Below are positions 8,075-15,838 of a stretch of DNA of 64,000 bases, piece by piece. Position numbers and translations under genes: made by a program. Location of the stretch: the NCBI RefSeq assembly GCF_041821065.1, contig NZ_JBGUAX010000009.1, positions 62,001 to 126,000 of the forward strand, given 5' to 3'. The DNA comes from Egicoccus sp. AB-alg2. GTDB taxonomy: Bacteria > Actinomycetota > Nitriliruptoria > Nitriliruptorales > Nitriliruptoraceae. How positions within the stretch are numbered: the stretch's first letter is position 1; each line of letters opens with the position of its first letter. The notes beneath the pieces are model-generated. The model saw only the letters and a list, made by a program, of their open reading frames with translations, was not told the DNA's origin and did not search any database.

Positions 8075-8863
8075 GTGCCCGCGGCCATCACGATGACCCG
8101 TCTGGGTGTGGACTACGGCGGCATCCACGCGGTCGCCGACGTGGACCTGGAGCTGGCTCGCGGGACCACGGTCGCCATCATCGGCCCGAACGGTTCCGGC
8201 AAGTCGACCCTGCTGTCGACGATCTCGGGCCTGGTGCGCCCCACCCGGGGCCGACTCGAGGTGCTGGGCCGCTCGCCGCGCGCCGCGCGCCGGCAGATCG
8301 CCCACGTCCTGCAGACCACCGTGGCCAACGAGGCCGTCCCATTGACGGTGCGCGAGACGGTGAGGATGGGTTGCTACGGGCGCGTCGGCCCGTTCCGCCG
8401 GCTGGGCGCCGACGACCGCGCCGCGGTCGACGAGGCGATCGATCGCATGCGCATCGGCGACCTGCTCGATCGCCAACTGCTGGAGTTGTCCGGCGGCCAG
8501 CGGCAGCGCGCGTACGTGGCGCAGGCACTGGCCCAGCGCGCCGACGTGCTGTTGCTCGACGAGCCGATCACCGGCCTCGACCTGGTCACGCAGGAGACGA
8601 TCACCGAGGTGATCGACGCCGAACGCGGCCGAGGCGTCACCGTGGTCCTGACCACCCACGACGTGGGCACGGCGCAGCTCGCCGACCGAACCGTGCTGAT
8701 GGCGACGCGGGTGGTGGCGTCGGGTCGGCCGGCCGACGTCCTGACCCCGGACAACCTCGCACGCGCCTACGGCGGCCACGTGCACGTCCTCGACGACGGC
8801 ACGGTCGTCCTGGACGAGGCCCACCACCACGACCACCGGCACCACGACCAGCTGGGCAGCTGA
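8075..8863 (+). CDS. znuC: Zinc ABC transporter ATP-binding protein ZnuC
   Basis: ATPase of the zinc importer, 262 residues. Walker A GPNGSGKST at about residue 35, Q-loop HVLQTT, signature LSGGQRQRAYVAQALAQ, Walker B VLLLDEPITGLD and H-loop TTHD are all intact. The tail is His-rich (EAHHHDHRHHDQ), matching the zinc theme. The start is uncertain. The GTG at 8075 gives the usual family N-terminus. An upstream in-frame ATG at 7979 has TACCGT 7 nt before it, in leaderless geometry, but its first 13 codons are atypical (TCA, GTA, AGA, GTA, GGA) and overlap the operator, so I regard them as non-coding. Confidence 0.87.
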   Translation: MPAAITMTRLGVDYGGIHAVADVDLELARGTTVAIIGPNGSGKSTLLSTISGLVRPTRGRLEVLGRSPRAARRQIAHVLQTTVANEAVPLTVRETVRMGCYGRVGPFRRLGADDRAAVDEAIDRMRIGDLLDRQLLELSGGQRQRAYVAQALAQRADVLLLDEPITGLDLVTQETITEVIDAERGRGVTVVLTTHDVGTAQLADRTVLMATRVVASGRPADVLTPDNLARAYGGHVHVLDDGTVVLDEAHHHDHRHHDQLGS

Positions 8864-8897
8864 CGCCGGCGGGAGCCGATTCGGCGACACCGCCACC

Positions 8898-8903
8898 TAC
8901 ACT
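8898..8903 (+). promoter_or_regulatory. -10 box TACACT, leaderless promoter of arsR-type gene
   Basis: TACACT ends 6 nt before the ATG at 8910. There is no ribosome-binding site between them. Confidence 0.5.
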
Positions 8904-8909
8904 GGGCGG

Positions 8910-9230
8910 ATGTCCCACTCCAAGCCCGGCCCCGCCGCCGCCACCGACCGTGCCGCCCTCGAACGGGTGACGGACATCTTCAAGGCGCTGTCGAACCCGG
9001 TGCGGGTCGGCATCGTGCGCGAGCTCGCGGCCGGCGACCGTGCCGTGCACGAACTGGTCGCGGCACTCGACGTCGCCCAGCCGCGCGTGTCGGAGCATCT
9101 CGCCGTGCTGCGCGGGGCGCGGCTCGTCGAGGCCCGCCGGGCAGGCCGCACGGTGAGCTACCACCTCGTCGACGAGCACGTTGCCCACATCGTCGAGGAC
9201 GCCGTCGTGCACGCCGACGAGCACCGCTGA
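8910..9230 (+). CDS. ArsR/SmtB-family transcriptional regulator
   Basis: A 106-residue winged-helix repressor of the metal-sensing ArsR/SmtB type. It starts with the usual helix DIFKALSNPVRVGIVRELA, followed by the recognition helix VAQPRVSEHLAVLRGARLV and the wing RRAGRTVSYHLVD. Histidines and acidic residues at the C-terminus (HVAHIVEDAVVHADEH) resemble the alpha-5 zinc site of SmtB/CzrA. No Cys pair of the arsenic- or cadmium-sensing type is seen. It sits between znuC and a His-rich protein gene, and the 24-bp dyad at 9277 is a likely operator. Confidence 0.85.
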   Translation: MSHSKPGPAAATDRAALERVTDIFKALSNPVRVGIVRELAAGDRAVHELVAALDVAQPRVSEHLAVLRGARLVEARRAGRTVSYHLVDEHVAHIVEDAVVHADEHR

Positions 9231-9276
9231 CCGACGGCGTGCCCGCATCGCTCGCCCGTGTGCACCTCCCCGACAT

Positions 9277-9308
9277 ATCGTCACATCGCGATATAACGAT
9301 GCTAGGGT
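9277..9308 (+). promoter_or_regulatory. 24-bp dyad operator plus promoter of His-rich protein gene
   Basis: ATCGT-n3-ATCGCGAT-n3-ACGAT (9277-9300) is perfectly symmetric in all 18 specified bases. A promoter with GTCACA (9280-9285), a 17-bp spacer and TAGGGT (9303-9308) overlaps it. This layout fits repression by the adjacent ArsR/SmtB-type protein. Confidence 0.6.
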
Positions 9309-9343
9309 TGGGTGGCCCACCGCGACCGAAAGGGATGCAACGC

Positions 9344-9643
9344 ATGTCCGCGACCTGCACCGCCCACGAGGAGCACACGCACACACACGCGCCGGACTGC
9401 GGTCACGTCGCCGTCGAGCACGGCGACCACGTCGACTACCTCCACGACGGCCACGCCCACCACGGCCACGACGGCCACTGGGACGAGTGCGCCCTCGACG
9501 ACGTCCACGTGACCGCCGCACCGCACGACCACCAGCACGGCGAGGGGTGCGGGCACGAGACCGTCGAGCACGACGATCACGTCGACTACCTCCACGACGG
9601 CCACCGCCACGCCGCGCACGGCGACCACTACGACGAGCACTGA
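9344..9643 (+). CDS. His-rich small protein with duplicated HVDYLHDGH unit
   Basis: A 99-residue soluble protein with about one quarter histidine. It consists of two copies of a unit of about 30 residues: CGH-x3-EHGDHVDYLHDGH near residue 17 and CGH-x3-EHDDHVDYLHDGH near residue 68. A Cys-containing linker lies between and the tail ends HGDHYDEH. It has no signal peptide and no membrane segment. The composition points to a cytosolic metal buffer or chaperone for zinc or a similar ion; no enzyme fold is apparent. The ATG at 9344 follows AAAGGGA. The operator upstream and the neighbouring znu and arsR genes support a zinc role, but the function is inferred. Confidence 0.75.
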   Translation: MSATCTAHEEHTHTHAPDCGHVAVEHGDHVDYLHDGHAHHGHDGHWDECALDDVHVTAAPHDHQHGEGCGHETVEHDDHVDYLHDGHRHAAHGDHYDEH

Positions 9644-9660
9644 GCTCACCGCTCCCGCGA

Positions 9661-9685
9661 ACGCCCGCCGCCCGACGGCGGGCGT
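9661..9685. terminator. Bidirectional terminator hairpin
   Basis: ACGCCCGCCG, a 5-nt loop, then CGGCGGGCGT: a perfect 10-bp stem between the convergent His-rich and HIT genes. It lacks a clear T-run, as is common in GC-rich actinobacteria. Confidence 0.6.
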
Positions 9686-9692
9686 CGTCACG

Positions 9693-10058
9693 TCAGGCGG
9701 GCGGCTCCGGCGAACCGGAGTCGATGTGGCCGAGCTGGCGGCCGCCGAGCACGTGGAAGTGCAGGTGCGCGATGCTCTGGCCGCCGAGCTCACCCACGTT
9801 CGTCGTGATGCGGTAGCCGTCGGCGATGCCCTCCTGCTCGGCGACGCGAGCGCACATCGCGAAACAGTCCGCGAGCAGCCCTGCGTCGTCGGGCCCGAGG
9901 TCGTGGGCCGAGTCGACGTGGCGCTCGGGGATCACCAGCACGTGGACCGGGGCCCGCGGCGAGATGTCGCGGATCGCGACGATGCCGTCCGCGTCGGCGA
10001 CCCGCTCCGAGGGGATCTCGCCCGCGACGATCCGGCAGAACAGACAGTCCTCGGCCAT
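9693..10058 (-). CDS. HIT-family nucleotide hydrolase
   Basis: A 121-residue histidine-triad protein, probably hydrolysing AMP-linked nucleotides such as adenosine 5'-phosphoramidate. It begins with CLFCRIVAGEIPS, in which the two Cys often help bind zinc, and has the catalytic triad HLHFHVLGG near residue 100. Length and domain match stand-alone HinT-like proteins. A strong ribosome-binding site (AAGGAGG) lies ahead of the ATG. The gene is transcribed away from the zinc-starvation operon, and nothing in the sequence ties it to metals beyond the family zinc site. Confidence 0.88.
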   Translation of the reverse strand: MAEDCLFCRIVAGEIPSERVADADGIVAIRDISPRAPVHVLVIPERHVDSAHDLGPDDAGLLADCFAMCARVAEQEGIADGYRITTNVGELGGQSIAHLHFHVLGGRQLGHIDSGSPEPPA

Positions 10059-10161
10059 ACGCGCCTCCTTCCGCTGCCGCCACCGTAGTTGCCCACCGCG
10101 GCGTCGTTCGTGGTCGCCGTCGCTACGAGGCAGACGGCGTGCGGGTATGCGCGGGAGAAGT

Positions 10162-10190
10162 TTGAGAATGATTCCTAGAAGCGTTATCGT
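10162..10190 (+). promoter_or_regulatory. Zur-type operator and promoter of five-gene operon
   Basis: TGAGAATGATTCCTA (10163-10177) resembles the actinobacterial Zur box TGAAAATGATTTTCA. It overlaps a -35 TTGAGA (10162-10167), which is followed after 17 bp by the -10 TATCGT (10185-10190). The promoter reads into the flavoprotein / FeoB-like / S14 operon. Confidence 0.65.
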
Positions 10191-10213
10191 CGGAGCTCCG
10201 TCGTCGAGGAGGC

Positions 10214-11338
10214 GTGGTGCCCCCGCAGCAGGTGCAGGACGTCGTCGTGGTCGGGGCCGGCCCGGCCGGGCTGGGTGTGGCCGCGATGCTCGGCCGCGTC
10301 GGTGTCGATGCCGTCGTGGTCGACCGCCACGAGATCGGCGCATCGTTCCGTCGCTGGCCGGAGGGCATGCGGCTGATCACCCCCTCGTTCACCGGCAACC
10401 AGTTCGGCCTGGTGGACCTCAACGCGATCACGCCAGAGACCTCACCGGCGCTCTCGCTGCTCGAGGAGCATCCCACCGGCGCCCAGTACGCCGCCTACCT
10501 GGAGCTCGTGGCCGACCTCGAGGAACTGGCCGTCCGGACGGGCGTCGAGGTCAACGACGTGGCCCCGCGACCCGACGGCAGCCTGACCGTGCACGTCGAG
10601 GGCGGCGCCGACCTGGCCGCCCGGCACGTCGTCTGGGCCGCCGGCGAGGCGCAGTACCCCCGCCTCGGCGGGTTCGCGGGGGCTTCCTGGTGCACGCCGG
10701 CGATCGAGGTGCGCCGTTGGGACGGTCACCCCGGCGACGACGTCGTCGTCATCGGCGGCTACGAGTCCGGCGTCGACGCGGCCGTGCACCTGGTGGCTCG
10801 CGGCCGCCGGGTGACCGTCGTCGACCCCGCCGCGCCGTGGGAGGTGGTCGATGCCGACCCCTCGCGCACGCTGTCGCCCTACACGCACGGCCGGCTGCGT
10901 ACGGCACACGAGACCGGCCGGCTGCGCCTGGTCGGTGACGCCGGGGTCGTGGGGGTGACACGTGAACCGCACGGCTTCGAGGTCCACCTCGCCGGCGACG
11001 AGACGCTGCGCAGCGCCGGGCCACCCCTGCTCGCCGTGGGCTTCGAGGGCTCACTCACCCGGGTCCGCGACCGCTTCGCCTTCGACGCGCGCGGCCGGGT
11101 CGAGCTGACCGAGCAGGCCGACGAGTCGACCGTCGTGGACAACCTCTTCCTCGCCGGGCCGGCCCTGGCCCACCGGGAGGCCATCTTCTGCTTCGTCTAC
11201 AAGTTCCGACAGCGCTTCGGCGTGGTCGCCCGCGAGATCGCCACCCGGCTGGGGCGTGACGCGACCCCGCTGGAGGCTGTCCGCCCCAGTGGCTTCCTGC
11301 TCGACGACCTGTCGTGCTGCGACGACTGCGCCTGCTGA
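10214..11338 (+). CDS. NAD(P)/FAD-dependent oxidoreductase with Cys-rich tail
   Basis: A 374-residue two-dinucleotide-binding flavoprotein. The FAD motif GAGPAG is at residues 12-17; a second NAD(P)-type motif, VVIGGYESG, is at about residue 180. The segment WPEGMRLITPSFTGNQFG after the FAD motif resembles that of YpdA/thioredoxin-reductase-like proteins, but no CxxC redox centre is present in the core. The protein ends in CCDDCAC, four cysteines within seven residues, a possible metal- or disulfide-transfer tail. The GTG at 10214 (or the next GTG, at 10217) directly follows GAGGAGG. It is the first gene of the putative Zur operon, and its stop overlaps the next start by 1 nt. The substrate is unknown. 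Confidence 0.8.
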   Translation: MVPPQQVQDVVVVGAGPAGLGVAAMLGRVGVDAVVVDRHEIGASFRRWPEGMRLITPSFTGNQFGLVDLNAITPETSPALSLLEEHPTGAQYAAYLELVADLEELAVRTGVEVNDVAPRPDGSLTVHVEGGADLAARHVVWAAGEAQYPRLGGFAGASWCTPAIEVRRWDGHPGDDVVVIGGYESGVDAAVHLVARGRRVTVVDPAAPWEVVDADPSRTLSPYTHGRLRTAHETGRLRLVGDAGVVGVTREPHGFEVHLAGDETLRSAGPPLLAVGFEGSLTRVRDRFAFDARGRVELTEQADESTVVDNLFLAGPALAHREAIFCFVYKFRQRFGVVAREIATRLGRDATPLEAVRPSGFLLDDLSCCDDCAC

Positions 11339-12984
11339 TGGCTGCCGTCTCCACTCCCACCCGCACCGTCGTGCTCGTCGGCGCCGAGTCGGCCGGCAAG
11401 ACCTGTCTCGCCGCCGCCCTCGCCGGACGCACCGGCCGGCCCCTCAACGTCGCCGGGGCGACCACCGCCCTGGAGTCCTTCGACGACGGTGACGTCCGCT
11501 ACGTCGACAGCCCCGGCCTGGTGCGCCACCTCGACACCGCGACGACCGCCACGACCCTGCAGGCGCTGCGCGACCGAGCGGACGACGTGCTGCTGCTCGT
11601 CGTGCGCGCCACCGACCTCGACGGCGACCTCGCGGTGCTGCTCCCGTTGGCGGCCGGACGGCACGCGGTCGTGGCCGTGACCCATTGGGACCGCGTCGCA
11701 ACCACGGCCCACGCCCCGGCGGCGCTGTCGACCCTGCGGGCTCACCTCGGTGTCCCCGTGGTGGCGCTGGACGCCCGACGGCGCGGCCCCGCGCTGGCAG
11801 ACCTGCGGACCGCCATAGACGCTGCCGCGCCATTGCCGGCCCTCCCGGCCGTGCCGCGGATCGGCTGGCGCGTGCAGCCGGCACCGGGCCTGCTCGAGCG
11901 GCCGCTGGTGGGGCCACCGCTGGCGCTCATGGCCCTGCTCGGGCCCGCGGCGGGCGTGGTCGCCGCCGCCGTCGCACTGGCCGGCCGCCTCGACCCCGTC
12001 GTCACGCAAGCCCTGACGCCGCTGGCCGCCGCGGCGGACCGGCTCCCCCCCGTCGCGGCCGCCGTGGTCGCCGGGGACTACGGCCTGCTGACGATGGGCC
12101 CGCTCCTGCTCGTGTGGGCCGCGCCGGTCGTGCTGGCCCTGGCCGCGCTGCTGGGCGTGCTCAAGGCCAGCGGGCTGCTCGACCGGCTCGCCAGTGCCGT
12201 GGACCCGCTGTTGCGACCGGTGGGGCTGGGGGGCCGCGACCTGGTGCGGGTCGTGGCCGGGTTCGGCTGCAACGTCCCGGCAGTCGTCTCGACGCGGTCC
12301 TGCGCGACGTGTTCCCGCGACGCCACCGTGGGTGCCATCGCGTTCGGCAGCGCGTGCTCCTACCAGTTGGGCGCGACCGTCGCCGTGCTGTCGGCGGCGG
12401 GGCGTCCCGGGCTGGTGCTGCCCTACCTGGGCCTCCTGCTGACCGGGATGCTGGTCCACGCCCGGCTGCTGGCACGCCGATCGCCCGCCCGGCACCTCGA
12501 CATCGCGCTACTGAGTGGTCGGGCCTTCCTCACCCGTCCGCGGTGGGTCGACGTACGGCGCGAGATGGGCGGCGTGCTTCGCCACGTCGGCCTGCGCGCG
12601 CTGCCGGTCTTCGCCCTCATCACGGTGATGGCGGCCGTCCTGGCCGTCACGGGGCTGCTGGACGTACTGGCGCGGTCGCTGTCACCGTTGCTGGCGGCGC
12701 TGCGGCTACCGGGTGAGGCGGCACTACCGGTGGTGCTCGCCTCGGTCCGCAAGGACGGGCTGCTGCTGCTCGCGGAGCCGGACGTCGCGGCCGCGATGGA
12801 CGGCGCACAGCTGCTGGCGGCGCTGGTGCTGGCCGGCGCCCTGCTGCCGTGCCTCGTGACCGCGCTGACCATCGCCCGCGAGCGGGGTCGGCGTGTCGCC
12901 GCGCGCCTGGTCACCCGGCAGGCGGCGCTGGCGCTGGTGCTGGCGGCGACGATCAGCTGGATCGGCCCGGTGGTGGTCCGATGA
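11338..12984 (+). CDS. FeoB-like GTPase-permease
   Basis: A 548-residue membrane protein related to ferrous iron transporter B. It carries an N-terminal G domain with G1 GAESAGKT (residue 14) and G3 DSPG; the usual G4 NxxD is replaced by THWD. A membrane core of about eight or nine helices then shows the FeoB hallmark GFGCNVPA at residue 307, followed by a CATC pair, and a second gate repeat with LLPCLVTALTIARERG. It is shorter than typical FeoB (600-800 residues). There is no FeoA or FeoC nearby. Placement between two flavoproteins in an operon ending with zinc-free S14 suggests transport of zinc or an alternative metal during zinc limitation; this is inference. Confidence 0.8.
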   Translation: MAAVSTPTRTVVLVGAESAGKTCLAAALAGRTGRPLNVAGATTALESFDDGDVRYVDSPGLVRHLDTATTATTLQALRDRADDVLLLVVRATDLDGDLAVLLPLAAGRHAVVAVTHWDRVATTAHAPAALSTLRAHLGVPVVALDARRRGPALADLRTAIDAAAPLPALPAVPRIGWRVQPAPGLLERPLVGPPLALMALLGPAAGVVAAAVALAGRLDPVVTQALTPLAAAADRLPPVAAAVVAGDYGLLTMGPLLLVWAAPVVLALAALLGVLKASGLLDRLASAVDPLLRPVGLGGRDLVRVVAGFGCNVPAVVSTRSCATCSRDATVGAIAFGSACSYQLGATVAVLSAAGRPGLVLPYLGLLLTGMLVHARLLARRSPARHLDIALLSGRAFLTRPRWVDVRREMGGVLRHVGLRALPVFALITVMAAVLAVTGLLDVLARSLSPLLAALRLPGEAALPVVLASVRKDGLLLLAEPDVAAAMDGAQLLAALVLAGALLPCLVTALTIARERGRRVAARLVTRQAALALVLAATISWIGPVVVR

Positions 12985-14231
12985 GCCGGATCCTGCTCGT
13001 CGGTGCAGGGCCGGCGGCCCTGGCGGCCGCGGTCGCGTTGCGCTGCCACGACCTCGACGGTGACCTCGAGGTGGTCGACCCGAGCGGGGCGTGGCTGACC
13101 GCGTGGCGGCGACGGTTCGCGCAGCAGGACATCCCCCACCTGCGCTCGCCGGCCGTCCACCATCCCCATCCGGACCCGTTCGCGTTGCTCGGCCACGAGG
13201 GCGGCGACGGGCTGGTCCCGAGCGGCGGCACCAAGTTGCCAACCACCGACCGCTTCGAGCGGTTCGTCGACCACCTCGTCGAGGAGGCCGGGCTGCGCGA
13301 CCGCGTGGTCCCGACCGCGGCCCGCGCGCTCACCCTCGACGCCACCGGACGCGCGACGGTCCACCTGGCCGACGGCACCAGCCGCCGTCCCGACCACGTC
13401 GTGCTGTGCACCAACGCCCGCCGGCCGGTCGTGCCCGGAGCGCTGCGTGCGCTGGACGGCAGCGACCTCGTGGAGCACGGCGAGTGGGCGGACGTGCGCT
13501 CCGTGACGCCCGGCGAACGGCTGGTCGTGATCGGGGGCGGGCTGTCGGCCGCCCACCTCGCGCTCGGTGCGGCCCGCCGCGGCGCGACCGTCGTCCTGTT
13601 GGCCCGTCGACGCCTGCGGGTACGACGCTTCGACACCCACCCGAGCTGGCTGGGGCCGAAGAAACGGCGCCCGTTCGAGGCCGAGCCCGATCCTCGCCGG
13701 CGGCGGACCATCATCGACCACGCCCGCGGCGGCGGCAGCGTGCCGCCGCGCATCCGCCGCGACCTGCAGGCCTGCGTCGAGGCCGGCTCGATCGACCTGC
13801 GCGAGCGCGCCGGCGTGCTTCGCGCCGAGACGACCGGCGACCGGCTCGTGCTGCACCTCGAGGACGGCGACCGGCTTCGGGCCGACCGCATCTGGTCGGC
13901 GACGGGCGGCAGCGTCGACGTCGCCGCGGACGCCCTGTGCCGGGAGCTGCTGACGCGCTGTCCCGTGCCGCTGGCCGGTGGCCTGCCCGACCTGCCGCCC
14001 GACCTGCGCTGGCCCGGCACGAACGTACATCTCACCGGGTTCGCCACCGGGCTGCGACTGGGACCCACCGCCGGCAACCTGGTCGGCCACCGCCGCGCGG
14101 CACTGCGCCTGGTCGCCTCGCTGCGCGGGACCGATCCCGACCTCGACGACCGCATCCGGGCCGGTGCCGGCGCGTGCCCCGGACGTCGGCCCGTCGCGCG
14201 GCCGGCATCGGCGCCGGGCACGCGTCGATGA
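12981..14231 (+). CDS. FAD/NAD(P)-binding oxidoreductase
   Basis: A 416-residue flavoprotein with an N-terminal FAD motif GAGPAALAAAVAL and an internal NAD(P) motif VIGGGLSAAHLALGAARRG near residue 178. The segment HLRSPAVHHPHPDPFALL is typical of the FAD-NAD(P)-binding (pyridine nucleotide-disulfide-like) group, some members of which are N-hydroxylases. No biosynthetic genes for a metallophore are present nearby, so that role is unsupported. Its ATG overlaps the FeoB-like stop (ATGA) and its stop overlaps the next ATG, so translation is coupled throughout the operon. Two unrelated flavoproteins flanking a metal permease suggest a redox step in metal uptake or release. Confidence 0.75.
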   Translation: MSRILLVGAGPAALAAAVALRCHDLDGDLEVVDPSGAWLTAWRRRFAQQDIPHLRSPAVHHPHPDPFALLGHEGGDGLVPSGGTKLPTTDRFERFVDHLVEEAGLRDRVVPTAARALTLDATGRATVHLADGTSRRPDHVVLCTNARRPVVPGALRALDGSDLVEHGEWADVRSVTPGERLVVIGGGLSAAHLALGAARRGATVVLLARRRLRVRRFDTHPSWLGPKKRRPFEAEPDPRRRRTIIDHARGGGSVPPRIRRDLQACVEAGSIDLRERAGVLRAETTGDRLVLHLEDGDRLRADRIWSATGGSVDVAADALCRELLTRCPVPLAGGLPDLPPDLRWPGTNVHLTGFATGLRLGPTAGNLVGHRRAALRLVASLRGTDPDLDDRIRAGAGACPGRRPVARPASAPGTRR

Positions 14232-14503
14232 GCGACCCGGGAATGCGCGCCCTGCTCGACGCCCTGGCCTTCGCCACCGCCAGCCTGCACGGGGACACCG
14301 GGACGGCGATGGGCGTCGCGCAGGACGGCCTGCGCCGGAACCCGGGCGGTTTCCTCGACGCCGTCGCCACGACCGTGCAGATGCTGGCCGAGGAACTCGA
14401 CGAGGCCGGCGGGGACGCGGCGGCGCTGCTGCGCGACCTCGGGCTGGGGGTGCAGACGGCAGCGCTGGACGAGACCACGACGAGCGACGACCGACACGAC
14501 TGA
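14228..14503 (+). CDS. Small helical protein of unknown function in the zinc-starvation operon
   Basis: A 91-residue acidic protein, Ala/Leu/Asp-rich and probably all-helical, with no cysteine, membrane segment or signal peptide. I do not recognise a family. The ATG overlaps the stop of the flavoprotein gene (ATGA), and the S14 gene follows 12 nt later, so it clearly belongs to the operon. A partner or assembly factor for the preceding proteins is possible, but nothing in the sequence shows this. Confidence 0.65.
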   Translation: MSDPGMRALLDALAFATASLHGDTGTAMGVAQDGLRRNPGGFLDAVATTVQMLAEELDEAGGDAAALLRDLGLGVQTAALDETTTSDDRHD

Positions 14504-14515
14504 CAGGAACCAACA

Positions 14516-14821
14516 GTGGCGAAGAAGAGCAAGATCGCCAAGAACGAGCAGCGCAAGCGGACCGTCGCCCGGTACGCCGACCGGCGCGCCGCACTCAAGG
14601 CGGTGCTCCGCGATCCCGATGCCGGACACGAAGCCAGGCAGGCGGCCGCGCAGGCGCTGCAGAGGCTGCCGCGCGACGCCAGTCCCACCCGTGTCCGCAG
14701 CCGTTCGGCGATCGGCGGCCGGCCCCGCGGGGTGCTGACCCGGTTCGAGCTCGACCGCATCACGTTCCGCCAGAAGGCCCTCGATGGCGAGCTCCCCGGC
14801 ATCCGCAAGGCCAGCTGGTGA
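14516..14821 (+). CDS. rpsN: 30S ribosomal protein S14, zinc-independent (C-) form
   Basis: A 101-residue S14 with the conserved basic N-terminus AKKSKIAKNEQRK and the C-terminal signature GRPRGVLTRFELDRITFR followed by GIRKASW. The CxxC...CxxC zinc ribbon of the short zinc-binding form is absent. Such C- paralogues replace the zinc protein when zinc is scarce and are regularly Zur-repressed in actinobacteria. It starts with GTG after CAGGAA. As the last gene of the operon it is the strongest evidence that the operator at 10163 is a Zur site. A zinc-binding S14 is expected in the main ribosomal cluster but lies outside the window. Confidence 0.93.
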   Translation: MAKKSKIAKNEQRKRTVARYADRRAALKAVLRDPDAGHEARQAAAQALQRLPRDASPTRVRSRSAIGGRPRGVLTRFELDRITFRQKALDGELPGIRKASW

Positions 14822-14844
14822 CCGCGGACCCGGAAGCTCGCGAC

Positions 14845-15636
14845 CTAGCGGTCGGGGGCGCGGTCCAGATCGACCAGCAGCGGCGCGTGGTCCGACGGCT
14901 TGTCGCCGGCGCGGTTGTTCTTGCGGAAGTTGCGGTCGACGACCACGTTGCGGATCCCGAGGTGGTGGCTGACGAGCGCGTAGTCCAGCCGCATGCCCAT
15001 CCCCCGGTGGAAGGCGCCCATCCGGTAGTCCCACCAGGTGAAGCCGGTCCCGTCGGGTTCGACCTCCCGGTAGGCGTCGACCAGTCCGACCGCCAGGATC
15101 GCCTCGAAGTGGGCGCGCTCCTCCGGCGTGACGTGCGTGGAGCCGCGGAAGACGGCCGGGTCCCACACGTCACGGTCGTCGCGGGCGACGTTGAGGTCAC
15201 CGGCGATCACGGTCGGCCCGGCGGCCACGAGCTGGCGCGTCCGGTCCCGGGCAGCGTCCAGGAACGCGAGCTTGGCCGCGAACATGGGATGGTCCGGCGT
15301 CCGGCCGTTCACGACGTAGGTGCTGACGACCTGCACGCCGCCGACACGGGCCTCGACCCAGCGGGCCTCCTGGACGTCCGGTTCGCCGTCGAGTCCGCGG
15401 ACGACCCGGTCCACCTCGAGGTCCTCACGCACCAGCAGTGCCACGCCGTTCCACCGTCCGGCGGAGTGCTCCACCGCGTGGTAGCCGGCCATCCCGAACT
15501 CCAGGTGCGGGAAGGCCTCGGCGGCGGTCTTGGTCTCCTGCAGGCACACGACGTCCGGATCGTGCTGGTCCAGCAGTTCGAACACCCGCGGCATGCGGGC
15601 GTTGAGCGAGTTGACGTTCCAGGTCACCAGCCGCAC
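14845..15636 (-). CDS. xthA: Exodeoxyribonuclease III
   Basis: AP endonuclease / 3'-5' exonuclease for base-excision repair, 263 residues. It shows the endonuclease/exonuclease/phosphatase fold with RLVTWNVNSLNAR at the N-terminus, LQETK (metal-binding Glu), GDLNVARDDRDV (catalytic Asp and Asn), MRLDYALVS and the final SDHAPLLVDL with the catalytic His. The GTG at 15636 yields the standard XthA N-terminus. It is convergent with the S14 gene, with 23 nt between the stops. Confidence 0.92.
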   Translation of the reverse strand: MRLVTWNVNSLNARMPRVFELLDQHDPDVVCLQETKTAAEAFPHLEFGMAGYHAVEHSAGRWNGVALLVREDLEVDRVVRGLDGEPDVQEARWVEARVGGVQVVSTYVVNGRTPDHPMFAAKLAFLDAARDRTRQLVAAGPTVIAGDLNVARDDRDVWDPAVFRGSTHVTPEERAHFEAILAVGLVDAYREVEPDGTGFTWWDYRMGAFHRGMGMRLDYALVSHHLGIRNVVVDRNFRKNNRAGDKPSDHAPLLVDLDRAPDR

Positions 15637-15838
15637 GTGTGGCCTCTTGCCGTCGATCGTCGACGTGCCGGGGGTCGTGGCGCTTCGTGACGCCGCCTGC
15701 GGGGGTGCATCACCCCGGCGGGCCGCACGGTAGCCCCCACCCACCCGGCCGACCGTCCGAGGCGGCCGACGGTCGTTCGTGGGCCGGCCGCGACGCGCGG
15801 TGCGGATAGGTTCGCGGCCCTTCGACCCCAGGACCACC

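Noticed and set aside
14516-14821. S14 as part of a normal ribosomal protein cluster
   Set aside because: No other ribosomal genes adjoin it and it lacks the zinc ribbon; it is the stand-alone zinc-independent paralogue.
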